Made by a program: the position numbers and the translations under genes
Part shown: positions 1 through 8,397 of the stretch, in pieces
Numbering within the stretch: the first letter of the stretch is position 1
Layout of the letters: each line of letters starts with the position of its first letter
The notes under the pieces: model-generated
What the model saw: only the letters and a program-made list of their open reading frames with translations
Databases searched by the model: none
Told to the model about the DNA's origin: nothing
NCBI GenBank assembly: GCA_016210825.1
Contig: JACQTM010000308.1
Coordinates: 1-26,361 of the forward strand
Reading direction: 5' to 3'
DNA: 26,361 nt
DNA from: Hyphomicrobiales bacterium
Lineage (GTDB): Bacteria > Pseudomonadota > Alphaproteobacteria > Rhizobiales > Xanthobacteraceae

Positions 1-110
1 CCCCATGCAGATAAAGAACAAGCCGCGTGAAAGAGCAAGGCAGCAAGGTCATCGGAAGCCGTGATTTTGCTTGAACGGCCGCCGATTTTGGTAATGCCGT
101 AGTCCTCTTG

Positions 111-120
111 CGGAATTCCG
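111..120. promoter_or_regulatory. Palindrome upstream of putA (possible operator)
   Basis: A perfect 10-bp palindrome, CGGAATTCCG, lies about 47 bp upstream of the putA start. In many alphaproteobacteria putA is controlled by an Lrp/AsnC-type activator (PutR) that binds near the promoter. This PutA has no DNA-binding domain of its own, so an external regulator is likely, but no such gene is inside the window. The link to PutR is inference, and a 10-bp palindrome could be chance. Confidence 0.2.
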
Positions 121-167
121 TAAAGAACAGGCGCGCTGATAGACTCCATTAACCCGGAGATTTTTCG

Positions 168-3100
168 ATGTCCGAACCCGCCGATCCCAGCCACTCATCA
201 GCGCCAGGCACGCTGCCCGATTTCGCGGCACCTTATGCGCCGCCGGACGAGGAACTTGTCGCCGGCTTCCTAGCGCGCGCACAGGCGGATGCACAGTCCA
301 ATGCGCGCATCGACACTCGTGTCACCCGGCTTGTTGGGGCAATCCGATCGCGTACTGGAGGGCTCGGTGGGGTCGAGGATTTTCTCCACGCCTATTCACT
401 TTCCACCCGGGAAGGCCTGGCCCTAATGGTGCTTGCCGAGGCGTTGCTGCGCGTTCCCGATCCCGTAACGGCCGATCGTCTGATCGAAGATAAACTCGCG
501 GGTGCTGACTGGTCGCATGCCGAGGCGCGCTCGCCGGCACTTTTAGTGTCAGCGTCGGCATGGACGCTTGGGGTCAGCGCGCGGATTATTCGCGCGAGTG
601 AGACGCCGGAAACCATTTTGGCGGACTTGATCAAGCGGATTGGGCTCCCCGCGTTACGGACGGCGACCCGCCAGGCTATGCGGTTGCTCGGCTCCCATTT
701 CGTTATTGGGCAAACAATTGATGAGGCTTTGGATCGCGCCCGCGCCCATGACGCGTTCCGGTATTCGTTCGACATGTTGGGAGAAGGCGCCCGTACCGCG
801 CAGGATGCGGCGCATTATTGGAAGGCATATCGCGGAGCGATCGACGCCATCGGAAAAAAAGCAGGCAATGTGCCGCTGCCGCAGCGCCCGGGAATATCAG
901 TCAAGCTCTCGGCCCTGCATCCGCGCTATGAGGCAGTCTCGCGCGAGCGTGTACTCGCGGAGCTTGCACCGCGAGTGCTCGATCTGGCTCGCAGGGCCAA
1001 GGAGCACGATCTGAATTTCACCGTGGATGCGGAAGAAGCGGATCGGCTCGAGCTCTCGCTCGACGTCATCGGCAAAGTTCTCGCCGATCCCTCGCTCGCC
1101 GGGTGGGATGGTTTTGGGCTTGCCGTTCAAGCCTACCAAAAGCGTGCCCGCGAGGTGATTGGATGGGTAAACGGTCTCGCCGAGGCCCTAGGTCGCCGTC
1201 TCACGGTGCGGCTGGTCAAAGGCGCCTATTGGGATAGCGAGATCAAGCGGGCTCAAGAGCGGGGCTTGCCGGATTATCCGGTGTTCACGCGCAAGGCGAT
1301 GACAGACCTGAGCTACATGGCCTGCGTCCACGACCTGCTCGCTGCACGGCCGCGGCTTTTCCCCCAATTCGCGACCCACAACGCCTTGACGGTGGCCAGT
1401 ATCATCGAGGCGGCGGGAACCGTCGAAGGCTTCGAATTCCAACGCCTCTACGGTATGGGCGAAGCGCTCTACGAGACGCTGTTGGAGGACCTGCCGGCGG
1501 TGACGTGCCGTATCTATGCACCCGTTGGCGGGCATCGCGACCTTCTCGCCTATCTGGTACGGCGCTTGCTCGAAAACGGCGCTAATTCCTCGTTCGTTTC
1601 AGTCGCGGCCGATCCAACGGTGCCGATGACCGACATCCTCAAACGTCCACGGGATTGGCTTTCCGGACCGCACGACGCGCGGCATTCGAAAATTCCCCTG
1701 CCACGCGATCTTTATGCACCGAGCCGCCGCAACTCCGCCGGTGTCGAATTTGGCAATCGCGCTGGCCTCGACACGTTCCTCGCCGAGGTTCGCACCGCGA
1801 TGCCGAAAGACGCCACAGCAACGCCGCTACTCGACGGCATCGCGTTGCCGGGTCCTAGCCGACCTGTCATTTCCCCGATCGACGAAACCGCAGTCGGGAC
1901 CGTGATTGAAGCTGATGCTGCGATCGTGAATTCCGCGATGGCCGCGGCCGCGGCCGGCTATGCCACATGGGCGGTGACACCGCTCGAAACGCGTTGCGCC
2001 ATTCTCCAACGCGCGGGCGACCTGATCGAGCAAGGCCGCGGCCGCTTCATCGCGCTCCTGCAATACGAGGGCGGTAAGACGCTGGATGACGCCCTTGCCG
2101 AAATTCGCGAAGCCGCCGACTATTGCCGCTACTATGCTGCGGAGGCGCGACAGTCGCTTGCGCCACAAATCATGGCGGGGCCGACCGGCGAAACGAATGA
2201 GCTTTGCTATCGCGGACGGGGCGTCGTCGTCTGCATCAGCCCTTGGAACTTTCCGCTCGCGATCTTTATCGGCCAGATCACCGCCGCACTTTTGGCTGGA
2301 AACGCCGTGGTCGCCAAGCCGGCCGAGCAAACGCCCCTTGTTGCATTCGAGGCCGTGCGCCTACTGCACGCGGCGGGCGTTCCGGTCAACGCGCTGCACC
2401 TCGTGCCCGGTGACGGCAAGATCGGCGCCACGCTCGTCGCCCACCGCGACGTCGCGGGCGTGGTCTTCACCGGGTCAATCGAAGTCGCTCACGCCATCAA
2501 TCGCGCGCTTGCAGCAAAGAAGGGTCCAATCGTTCCGCTCGTGGCCGAAACCGGCGGCATCAATGCAATGATTGTTGACGCCACCGCCTTGCCGGAACAG
2601 GTCGCCGACGATGTGGTCACCTCGGCCTTCCGTTCGGCCGGCCAGCGCTGTTCGGCGCTGCGGCTACTTTGTATCCAGGACGATGTCGCCGATCGAATGT
2701 TGACGATGATCGCCGGCGCAGCTCAGGAGCTGGCGGTCGGCGATCCGCGTCTACCCTCTACCCATATCGGCCCAGTGATCGATGGCGACGCCAAGTCGCG
2801 TCTTAATCGCTGGATCGCCGATATGGAGAGTCAGGGACGCGTGCGTTTTCGCTGGGATGAAACGCGCCAACTGCCGGCCGCCGGACTTTACGTCTCGCCA
2901 ACAATGATCGAACTCGATCGTGCGCGCGATCTGAGGGAGGAAGTATTCGGTCCGGTCCTGCACGTCGTGCGCTGGAAAAATGACGAGCTCGATCTCCTCC
3001 TCGAGGACATTGCCGCTAACGCCACCGCACTTACACTCGGCATTCAGTCACGTATTGATGCAACGGTCGCGAAGATCGTCGGCCGCCTCGGAAACGGAAA

Positions 3101-3290
3101 TGTCTACGTCAATCGCAACATGATCGGCGCCGTCGTCGGCTCGCAGCCATTCGGCGGTGGCGAACTGTCGGGGACGGGGCCGAAGGCTGGCGGGCCGAAT
3201 TATCTCAAGCGATTTGCCAGCGAGCAGGTGGTGACGGTCAATACCGCCGCGGCCGGCGGCAACGCCACATTGCTCGCCGCGGACGAATAA
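168..3290 (+). CDS. putA: Bifunctional proline dehydrogenase / L-glutamate gamma-semialdehyde dehydrogenase PutA
   Basis: PutA oxidises proline to P5C with FAD, passing electrons to quinone, and then oxidises glutamate semialdehyde to glutamate with NAD+. It acts at the inner face of the membrane. The 1040-residue protein has a proline dehydrogenase barrel (VRLVKGAYWD near residue 346; VGGHRDLLAYL near 453; ENGANSSF near 469). An aldehyde dehydrogenase domain follows, with catalytic Cys828 in AGQRCS and Glu794 in AETGG. The C-terminus carries GGGELSGTGPKAGG. Length and the absence of an N-terminal ribbon-helix-helix match the minimal (type A) PutA known from Bradyrhizobium, not the ~1320-residue E. 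coli type, so it should not repress its own gene. An SD-like CGGAG lies about 10 bases before the ATG. Confidence 0.97.
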   Translation: MSEPADPSHSSAPGTLPDFAAPYAPPDEELVAGFLARAQADAQSNARIDTRVTRLVGAIRSRTGGLGGVEDFLHAYSLSTREGLALMVLAEALLRVPDPVTADRLIEDKLAGADWSHAEARSPALLVSASAWTLGVSARIIRASETPETILADLIKRIGLPALRTATRQAMRLLGSHFVIGQTIDEALDRARAHDAFRYSFDMLGEGARTAQDAAHYWKAYRGAIDAIGKKAGNVPLPQRPGISVKLSALHPRYEAVSRERVLAELAPRVLDLARRAKEHDLNFTVDAEEADRLELSLDVIGKVLADPSLAGWDGFGLAVQAYQKRAREVIGWVNGLAEALGRRLTVRLVKGAYWDSEIKRAQERGLPDYPVFTRKAMTDLSYMACVHDLLAARPRLFPQFATHNALTVASIIEAAGTVEGFEFQRLYGMGEALYETLLEDLPAVTCRIYAPVGGHRDLLAYLVRRLLENGANSSFVSVAADPTVPMTDILKRPRDWLSGPHDARHSKIPLPRDLYAPSRRNSAGVEFGNRAGLDTFLAEVRTAMPKDATATPLLDGIALPGPSRPVISPIDETAVGTVIEADAAIVNSAMAAAAAGYATWAVTPLETRCAILQRAGDLIEQGRGRFIALLQYEGGKTLDDALAEIREAADYCRYYAAEARQSLAPQIMAGPTGETNELCYRGRGVVVCISPWNFPLAIFIGQITAALLAGNAVVAKPAEQTPLVAFEAVRLLHAAGVPVNALHLVPGDGKIGATLVAHRDVAGVVFTGSIEVAHAINRALAAKKGPIVPLVAETGGINAMIVDATALPEQVADDVVTSAFRSAGQRCSALRLLCIQDDVADRMLTMIAGAAQELAVGDPRLPSTHIGPVIDGDAKSRLNRWIADMESQGRVRFRWDETRQLPAAGLYVSPTMIELDRARDLREEVFGPVLHVVRWKNDELDLLLEDIAANATALTLGIQSRIDATVAKIVGRLGNGNVYVNRNMIGAVVGSQPFGGGELSGTGPKAGGPNYLKRFASEQVVTVNTAAAGGNATLLAADE

Positions 3291-3407
3291 GGCGGAAGAA
3301 CAAGAATGTGCGGGCGCTGATCGGCCGCATCGCTTGCCGCCGCACCGCCTTGATTCCGCCGGAACCGATCCCCAGGTTTTGCGTATATGGAATTCGGAGG
3401 TGAGAAC

Positions 3408-3752
3408 ATGCGTACCGGAACCAATCGGATGATCGCGACGGCCGTGGCCGCGGCTCTCGCGCTTACCTCCTTCGGCGATGTCCCGGCTCTTGCCGCCAGC
3501 GAACCGCTAAAACAGGCGCAAACAGCCGAACCGGCGGACGACACTGACTTCAGCTCGCACCGGCGCCGCTACCGCCGCCACTACAACAACCGGGCGGGGA
3601 TCGCGGCATTCACGGCAATCGTCGGCGCCATTGGCGCCTATGCCGCGGCGCGCGAGTACCGCAAGGCCCGCGAGCGTAACTATTATTATCACTACGGGCC
3701 GGCGCCCTACGCGTATTATCCCTACCGGCGCCACTATTACCGCTATTGGTGA
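3408..3752 (+). CDS. Small secreted Tyr/Arg-rich protein, function unknown
   Basis: I do not recognise the function. The 114-residue product begins with a signal peptide: basic MRTGTNR, hydrophobic AVAAALALTSF, and a likely cleavage after PALAA near residue 30. A charged HRRRYRRHY stretch follows, then a weakly hydrophobic segment (AAFTAIVGAIGAYAAA, about residues 66-81), and a tail that is almost all Tyr, Arg, His and Pro. The ATG at 3408 is preferred over the one at 3387 because GGAGGTG at 3396-3402 is an ideal ribosome site for it. Similar YYR-rich small exported proteins are common and uncharacterised in rhizobia. It stands alone between putA and the HisE-like gene. Confidence 0.7.
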   Translation: MRTGTNRMIATAVAAALALTSFGDVPALAASEPLKQAQTAEPADDTDFSSHRRRYRRHYNNRAGIAAFTAIVGAIGAYAAAREYRKARERNYYYHYGPAPYAYYPYRRHYYRYW

Positions 3753-3760
3753 GGGTCGAG

Positions 3761-3812
3761 CCCCGGAAACCCCGGGGGCACGCGACCGTAAGCCCGGCGC
3801 GCCGCGCCGGGC
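3761..3812. terminator. Two GC-rich hairpins after the Tyr-rich gene
   Basis: CCCCGG (3761-3766) pairs with CCGGGG (3772-3777). A stronger hairpin follows: GCCCGGCGC (3792-3800), three-base loop, GCGCCGGGC (3804-3812). No T-run follows, so this is at best a weak terminator or mRNA-stabilising structure. The stems are read directly; the role is inference. Confidence 0.35.
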
Positions 3813-3876
3813 CATTTGCCGCCGGCGGGCCGTTCGTTAACGGTCGCTTGCGGGATTGGGAGTATTCTGCCGCGTC

Positions 3877-4257
3877 ATGAGTGATTCGATCGACCGTCTT
3901 TATCAGGGCGTGATCGCCCTCAAGCATGCCGATCCGGCGTCGTCACGCACAGCGCGCCTGCTGCGCGCCGGGCGCGCCAAGATGGCCAAGAAACTCGCCG
4001 AGGAGGCGGTCGAGGTGGTTATCGACACCATGAATGGCGAACGCGAAGCCGTGGCGCGCGAAAGCGCCGACCTGATCTACAATCTGGTCGTGCTTTGGGT
4101 TGCCGCCGGGGTCAAGCCGAGCGATGTATGGTCGGAGATGGCGCGCCGCGAGCGTTTGTTCGGCATCGCGGAAAAGGTACCGAAAGATCTTCCGGCTAAC
4201 GCGTCACGTCGAAAAGTGGTAGCGCTGGAAGCGCGGCGCGCGCGCAAGCGCCGTTGA
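3877..4257 (+). CDS. hisE: HisE-like phosphoribosyl-ATP pyrophosphatase
   Basis: HisE hydrolyses phosphoribosyl-ATP to phosphoribosyl-AMP in histidine synthesis. The 126-residue protein shows the all-alpha NTP-pyrophosphatase pattern: LLRAGRAKMAKKL, then EEAVEVV (Glu42, Glu43, Glu46), then ESADLIYNLVVLW (Glu62, Asp65), which would bind Mg2+. It is slightly longer than a usual ~107-residue HisE because of a very basic tail ending RRARKRR. No other his gene is nearby, whereas the main hisE is normally in the his operon, so this may be a second copy or a related house-cleaning enzyme. ATG 3877 fits the family N-terminus; an in-frame TTG at 3856 is the alternative. Family assignment is firm, substrate less so. 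Confidence 0.8.
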   Translation: MSDSIDRLYQGVIALKHADPASSRTARLLRAGRAKMAKKLAEEAVEVVIDTMNGEREAVARESADLIYNLVVLWVAAGVKPSDVWSEMARRERLFGIAEKVPKDLPANASRRKVVALEARRARKRR

Positions 4258-4337
4258 CTCCGCTCGTTGCAGATCGCGCCCGGCGCGTTCGGCGAATGTC
4301 GATAAATTATCCCGCGCTGGATCGATAGGCCATCTTC

Positions 4338-4919
4338 ATGCTCCGCCGTTTCTACGACTGGTGCATCGGCGCCGCCGGCAAGCCGTACGCCACGTGGCTT
4401 ATGGGACTAGTCTCGTTTGCCGAAAGCTCTTTCTTCCCCGTTCCGCCCGATGTGATGCTCATCCCGATGTCGTTGGCGCGGCCCGACAAAGCCTGGGGCT
4501 ACGCGACGATTTGCACGGCGACTTCGGTCGCAGGCGGCGTCCTCGGCTATGCGATCGGCGCGTTGCTCTACGATTCTATCGGGCAGTGGCTGATTCAACT
4601 CTATGGCTATGGCGATAAGGTTGAGGCATTTCGCGAAGCCTATGCCCGCTATGGCTCCCTGATCATCCTGCTCAAGGGACTGACGCCGATCCCCTATAAA
4701 ATCGTCACGATCACGTCCGGTTTCGCCGGTTACGACCTTGTCCTGTTCGTGTTGTTTTCGTTTGTCGCGCGGGGCATGCGGTTCTATCTGCTCGCATTTC
4801 TACTTCATCGCTATGGCGCGCGTGCGCGCGTCATCCTTGAAGAACGGCTCGGGTTCTGGGTGACGATCGGAACCGTCGTGCTCGTCGCCGGCATTATCGC
4901 CGCTGTGTACATATTCTGA
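4338..4919 (+). CDS. YqaA/DedA-family inner-membrane protein
   Basis: The 193-residue membrane protein belongs to the VTT/SNARE-associated (DedA) superfamily, YqaA branch. Visible features are the early FAESSFFPVPPDVMLIP segment, typical of the re-entrant loop, then hydrophobic helices around residues 55-80, 105-125, 130-155 and 170-192. The glycine/proline-containing GLTPIPYKIVTI element matches the second conserved motif. DedA proteins are implicated in lipid carrier flipping and envelope homeostasis, but the exact role of the YqaA branch is not known. It lies 80 bp after the HisE-like gene on the same strand and could share its transcript. Confidence 0.85.
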   Translation: MLRRFYDWCIGAAGKPYATWLMGLVSFAESSFFPVPPDVMLIPMSLARPDKAWGYATICTATSVAGGVLGYAIGALLYDSIGQWLIQLYGYGDKVEAFREAYARYGSLIILLKGLTPIPYKIVTITSGFAGYDLVLFVLFSFVARGMRFYLLAFLLHRYGARARVILEERLGFWVTIGTVVLVAGIIAAVYIF

Positions 4920-5025
4920 CCGGGTTAGCCGTGCGATCTCAATTTCGCCATCTCGGCGCTTGATGTATGATGGTGTTGGAGAGGCCCGTTGCGGCGTGCG
5001 CGCCGTTGGTAGCAGCGGGACTAAC

Positions 5026-5682
5026 ATGACTGACCGGTTTCGAAGCGACGCGGTAATCCGGCCCGCTATACGCGGACGGTGGGTAATTTTCTTTGCCGGT
5101 GTCTTCGTCGTGGCATTTGGGTGCGGCACTTCGGCGCAGCAAGCGCCGCCGGCACAACAGCCCATCCCGCAAGCCCAGCAACAACCCCCAGCCGCGCAAC
5201 AATTACCACCTCAAGCGCCGGTTGCGCAGTCGGCTGCGCCGAAAAAAGATCCTGGCTTCCTCGAGCAGCTTGGTCAGTGGTTCGAGAAATCCGCCGAGGA
5301 ATTCAACGCCAGCATGAAAAAATCCGCTGACGAGTTTAATGCCAACATGAAGAAGGCGGGGCGATCGTTGTCGGAAATCGGCGATCGCGCCGGCGATGCG
5401 GCGAAGGAAGCGACCGATGCGATGGCGAGATTGTCCTCGACCCGCGTTGTCTCCGGCAATGAACGCTGCGTACTTGCGCCGAATGGCTCACCCGACTGCC
5501 GTGCTGCAGCGGAAACCATTTGCAAGGCGAAGGGCTTTGCCACCGGTCAAAGCCTGGACACACAATCGGCCCGGAAGTGTCCGGTGCGTGTCTGGCTTTC
5601 CGGGCGCGCGCCGGCAGACGGCGATTGTGCGATCGAAACCTATGTTACGCGCGCGGCATGCCAAGAGCCGCAGCCACGCTAG
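5026..5682 (+). CDS. Secreted protein with amphipathic repeat and Cys-rich C-terminus, function unknown
   Basis: I do not recognise a named family. From ATG 5026 the 218-residue product has a basic N-terminus, one hydrophobic export segment (WVIFFAGVFVVAFGC, about residues 25-39) and a Gln/Pro/Ala-rich linker. An amphipathic, coiled-coil-like region follows with two tandem 11-residue repeats (KSAEEFNASMK / KSADEFNANMK, nt 5287-5352). The C-terminal ~75 residues contain several Cys, consistent with periplasmic disulfides. The Cys at the end of the hydrophobic stretch lacks a clean lipobox, so a lipoprotein is possible but unproven. A longer reading from TTG 4960 exists, but it would bury the signal segment behind 22 extra residues. 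Confidence 0.65.
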   Translation: MTDRFRSDAVIRPAIRGRWVIFFAGVFVVAFGCGTSAQQAPPAQQPIPQAQQQPPAAQQLPPQAPVAQSAAPKKDPGFLEQLGQWFEKSAEEFNASMKKSADEFNANMKKAGRSLSEIGDRAGDAAKEATDAMARLSSTRVVSGNERCVLAPNGSPDCRAAAETICKAKGFATGQSLDTQSARKCPVRVWLSGRAPADGDCAIETYVTRAACQEPQPR

Positions 5683-5854
5683 CGACAAAATCCGGAAATT
5701 GAGAACCTCGCTGGTCAACAAAACTCGCTCGTCCGAAGGCGCACAGTACCTGCCGATTTCTGATCTGCGCAACACTCATTCTTGCCAACCTGTCTTGTGT
5801 CAGGAATGGCACTGTGTTTCGCTTTGCGGCAACGGATGACACGGAGTTCTTTTA

Positions 5855-7222
5855 GTGAATCTTTCCACCAAGCTCATGGAGCGTGAAACCGCGGGGCGGC
5901 CGGTCACCATCGGGCTGATCGGTGCGGGCAAGTTCGGGACGATGTTTCTCTCGCAAGTGCGGTTGACGCGCGGGATGCACGTTATCGCGGTTGCCGACCT
6001 CAATATCGAGCGGGCGCGCAGCCAGTTGCGCAATGCGGGCTGGGATGAACGGGAGTTTACCGCAAGCAGCCTTGGCGATGCGTTCAAGCGTCGCCGGACC
6101 TTCGTCACCGACGACGCCCGCGCGATGATCGCGTTTCCCGACATCGAAGTGATTGTCGAGGCGACCGGCGATCCAAAAACCGGAATTCGCTTCGCGCTTG
6201 ATGCGATCGCGCACGGCAAGCACATCGTCATGGTCAACGTGGAAGCCGACGCGCTCGCAGGTCCGCTGCTTGCAAGCAAGGCGAAGGCTGCGGGCATCGT
6301 CTATAGCCTTGCTTGGGGAGATCAGCCGGCGCTGATTTGCGAGCATGTCGATTGGGCGCGCGCGTGCGGTTTCAAGGTGATCGCTGCGGGCAAAGGCACG
6401 CGCTACCACCCGACCTATCACCGCTCCACGCCGGAAACGGTCTGGGACATCCTCGACAAATATCTACAGATCAAGGATCGCAATTCGATCAACCCAAAGA
6501 TGTTCAACAGTTTCATCGACGGCACCAAGTCAGGCATTGAGATGACGGCGGTCTGCAACGCTACGGGCCTTGTGCCGCAGAGCGGGGGATTAGGTTTTCC
6601 GCCGGCTTCGCGCTTCGAGCTGGCCGACGTGTGCAAGCCGCGAAGCGACGGCGGTACGTTGGAAAAAGCGGGCGTCACCGAGGTTGTGTCATCGGTCGAT
6701 CGGGCCGAGCGCGACGTGCCGCATCATCTGGCGATGGGGACCTATGTGGTGTTCGAGGGCGAAAGCGAATACGCCCGCCGTTGTTTCCGGGAGTATCATC
6801 TGTTGCCAGATAAAAGTGGACGCTTTGCCGCGCTCTACCGCCCGGTCCACATGATCGGGCTGGAGCTTGGCATATCGGTCGCCTCCGCGACCTTGCGTAA
6901 CGAGCCTACCGGGGTGCCGACTGGCTTTCGTTCCGATGTTGTGGCAACCGCAAAGCGCAATCTTAAAAAAGGTGAGATTCTCGACGGTGAGGGCGGTTTT
7001 TGCGTTTGGGGCAAACAGACGCCGGCGGATCAGTCGCTCGATGCCGGCTATCTGCCGCTCGGATTGGCCCACACCGTCAAGCTCAAGTGCGACATCGCCG
7101 AAGGCGAGCGGATCAAGTGGTCGGATGTCGACTATGACAGCGGCGACGCGGCCGTGAAGTTCCGCCGCGAGATGGAGGCGGCCTTTGGCCGCCGGAATGT
7201 CGCCGCCGAAGCGGCGTCGTAA
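5855..7222 (+). CDS. Homoserine dehydrogenase-like NAD(P)-dependent oxidoreductase with C-terminal SAF domain
   Basis: The 455-residue protein has an N-terminal Rossmann fold (TIGLIGAGKFGTMF near residues 18-31, then VIVEATGDP) and a central catalytic-like region. A C-terminal SAF-type domain follows (from about TAKRNLKKGEIL, residue 365, to GERIKWSDVDYD). This order matches COG4091, predicted homoserine dehydrogenases with a SAF domain. They resemble homoserine dehydrogenase, but I do not know the true substrate; some relatives sit in sugar or polyol catabolic clusters. GTG 5855 is chosen because CGGAG at 5842-5846 is well placed; ATG 5876 is an alternative. It stands alone, with no thr or sugar genes nearby. 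Confidence 0.8.
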   Translation: MNLSTKLMERETAGRPVTIGLIGAGKFGTMFLSQVRLTRGMHVIAVADLNIERARSQLRNAGWDEREFTASSLGDAFKRRRTFVTDDARAMIAFPDIEVIVEATGDPKTGIRFALDAIAHGKHIVMVNVEADALAGPLLASKAKAAGIVYSLAWGDQPALICEHVDWARACGFKVIAAGKGTRYHPTYHRSTPETVWDILDKYLQIKDRNSINPKMFNSFIDGTKSGIEMTAVCNATGLVPQSGGLGFPPASRFELADVCKPRSDGGTLEKAGVTEVVSSVDRAERDVPHHLAMGTYVVFEGESEYARRCFREYHLLPDKSGRFAALYRPVHMIGLELGISVASATLRNEPTGVPTGFRSDVVATAKRNLKKGEILDGEGGFCVWGKQTPADQSLDAGYLPLGLAHTVKLKCDIAEGERIKWSDVDYDSGDAAVKFRREMEAAFGRRNVAAEAAS

Positions 7223-7241
7223 GGGTGGAATCGGGCATTGA

Positions 7242-7253
7242 ACCGATATCGGT
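7242..7253. promoter_or_regulatory. 12-bp palindrome upstream of the OmpA-domain gene
   Basis: ACCGATATCGGT is a perfect 12-bp palindrome about 108 bp before the ATG of the OmpA-domain gene, in a 139-bp gap. It could be an operator, but no cognate regulator gene is visible. Confidence 0.2.
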
Positions 7254-7361
7254 CGGTGGGCGACAAATGTCAGATCGCCGGCTGACCGCGCTGATGCGCG
7301 CCGCCTGCCGTAATGGTATTATCAATTAGTTGAGAAGCTGAACCCCCGAGGGAGGGGCAAA

Positions 7362-7976
7362 ATGGCAACGCGCATTTTCAATATCGTGTGTGTCCTGCTG
7401 GCGGGTTCATTCGTTTTCGCGCAAGCGGAACGCGCCGGCGCCCAGCAACCGTCCGACAAACAAATCATTGACGCGCTGAAGCCCAAGGGACTGACGCGCG
7501 GCCTTGGCAGTTCAACCCCGCCGCCGCCCAATCCGCGGGAGCAACGCCTGATCGAAAACCTGAAGAATAAGCCGACGCGCTCGATCACGGTGGAGGAGCG
7601 CACTGAGGTCGCTGCGATCGCAAAGACGAAGCCCGCGATCGATCTCGAGATCTACTTTGAATACAACTCGGCGCAGATCACCCCGCAGGCACTGCCGACA
7701 TTACAGGCGCTGGCGAGCGCCCTGAGCGATGCGCAGTTTGGCAGCTCGACTTTCATGGTCGGTGGTCACACCGATGCCAAGGGCAGTGCCGAGTACAACA
7801 AGGATCTATCTGAGCGCCGCGCCGAGGCGGTCAAGCGCTTCCTCGTCGAACAGGCCAAGGTTGCGCCGGATCGCCTGATGCCGATCGGCTTCGGCAAGGA
7901 GCAGTTGAAGATCCCTGCCAATCCCTACGCCGATCAGAATCGCCGCGTTCAGGTCGTCAACATGACGGCGCGATAG
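7362..7976 (+). CDS. OmpA-family outer-membrane / periplasmic protein
   Basis: The 204-residue exported protein starts with a signal peptide (hydrophobic NIVCVLLAGSFVFA, cleavage near AERAGA-QQ). A Pro-rich linker and a C-terminal OmpA/MotB peptidoglycan-binding domain (about residues 90-204) follow. The domain shows IYFEYNSAQI, GHTDAKGS with the diaminopimelate-binding Asp, and LSERRAEAVKRFL, ending with NRRVQVVNM. It probably ties the outer membrane to peptidoglycan or acts in envelope integrity. It lacks the beta-barrel of true OmpA. A very strong purine-rich ribosome site (GAGGGAGGGG, 7348-7357) precedes the start; the 15 bases CCCCCGAGGGAGGGG recur before etfB. Confidence 0.88.
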   Translation: MATRIFNIVCVLLAGSFVFAQAERAGAQQPSDKQIIDALKPKGLTRGLGSSTPPPPNPREQRLIENLKNKPTRSITVEERTEVAAIAKTKPAIDLEIYFEYNSAQITPQALPTLQALASALSDAQFGSSTFMVGGHTDAKGSAEYNKDLSERRAEAVKRFLVEQAKVAPDRLMPIGFGKEQLKIPANPYADQNRRVQVVNMTAR

Positions 7977-8007
7977 GGCGCGTCGTGTCGAACAGTTTGG
8001 ACGCAGC

Positions 8008-8214
8008 TTAGCCGGTTTCGATCTCGCCATTGACGTCGAATTTCAGTTCGACGCCGTCGATGGTGAGCGCCATCTTTGCCGGCAATTTTGCACCCGGCTT
8101 GAGCCGGCCGGACGCCGCCGCGGCGCGCACGGCTTTTTCGATCTCGCGCTGGGATGTCACGCCGACCGTTTTCAGGAATTTGCGGATGCTCGTGTTCAAT
8201 GTGTCTTCGTTCAT
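8008..8214 (-). CDS. DUF6494 family small protein
   Basis: The 68-residue protein begins MNEDTLNTSIRKFLKTVGV, then SQREIEKAVRAAAASG, and ends in an acidic beta-like segment (LTIDGVELKFDVNGEIE). This is the pattern of the uncharacterised DUF6494 family of proteobacteria. The frame is open further upstream, to 8322, but that part is the tRNA-Leu gene read as protein, so the start is set at 8214. It lies 27 bp downstream of the tRNA on the same strand, so read-through transcription from the tRNA promoter is plausible. Function unknown. Confidence 0.75.
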   Translation of the reverse strand: MNEDTLNTSIRKFLKTVGVTSQREIEKAVRAAAASGRLKPGAKLPAKMALTIDGVELKFDVNGEIETG

Positions 8215-8241
8215 GATCGCCAATCCGCGTTGATCTATTTT

Positions 8242-8328
8242 TGGTGCCCCTGGCCGGAGTCGAACCAGCACGATGTTGCCACCACCAGATTTTGAGTCTG
8301 GCGCGTCTACCAATTCCGCCACAGGGGC
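8242..8328 (-). tRNA. tRNA-Leu (anticodon CAA)
   Basis: On the minus strand a full class II tRNA can be folded. The acceptor stem is GCCCCTG pairing with CAGGGGC, with an A discriminator and encoded CCA (8242-8244). The D-arm contains GGAATTGGTAGACGC, the anticodon stem is CCAGA/TCTGG with loop CTCAAAA (anticodon CAA, reading UUG), and there is a long variable arm (TGGTGGCAACATCG). The T-arm holds GGTTCGACTCC. The 87-base length with CCA and the extra arm are typical of leucine tRNAs. All canonical arms pair. Confidence 0.97.
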
Positions 8329-8397
8329 TTGTGGCGGCGATCATAACGAGTGAAAGAAGAGCGTCAACGGCTTCACGGGTTAGTGCTGGAGAAACGC

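Noticed and set aside
4960..5025. Upstream TTG start adding 22 residues to the secreted Gln/Pro-rich protein
   Set aside because: It would displace the signal segment, and the added residues are not signal-like.
5807..5822. A sigma-54 promoter-like TGGCAC...GC upstream of the SAF-domain oxidoreductase
   Set aside because: The GG and GC elements are 11 bases apart; the sigma-54 rule is 10, and no enhancer site was seen.
8215..8322. An N-terminal extension of the DUF6494 protein (MAELVDAPDSKSGGGN...)
   Set aside because: These residues are the translated tRNA-Leu gene, a well-known false extension; the real start is 8214.
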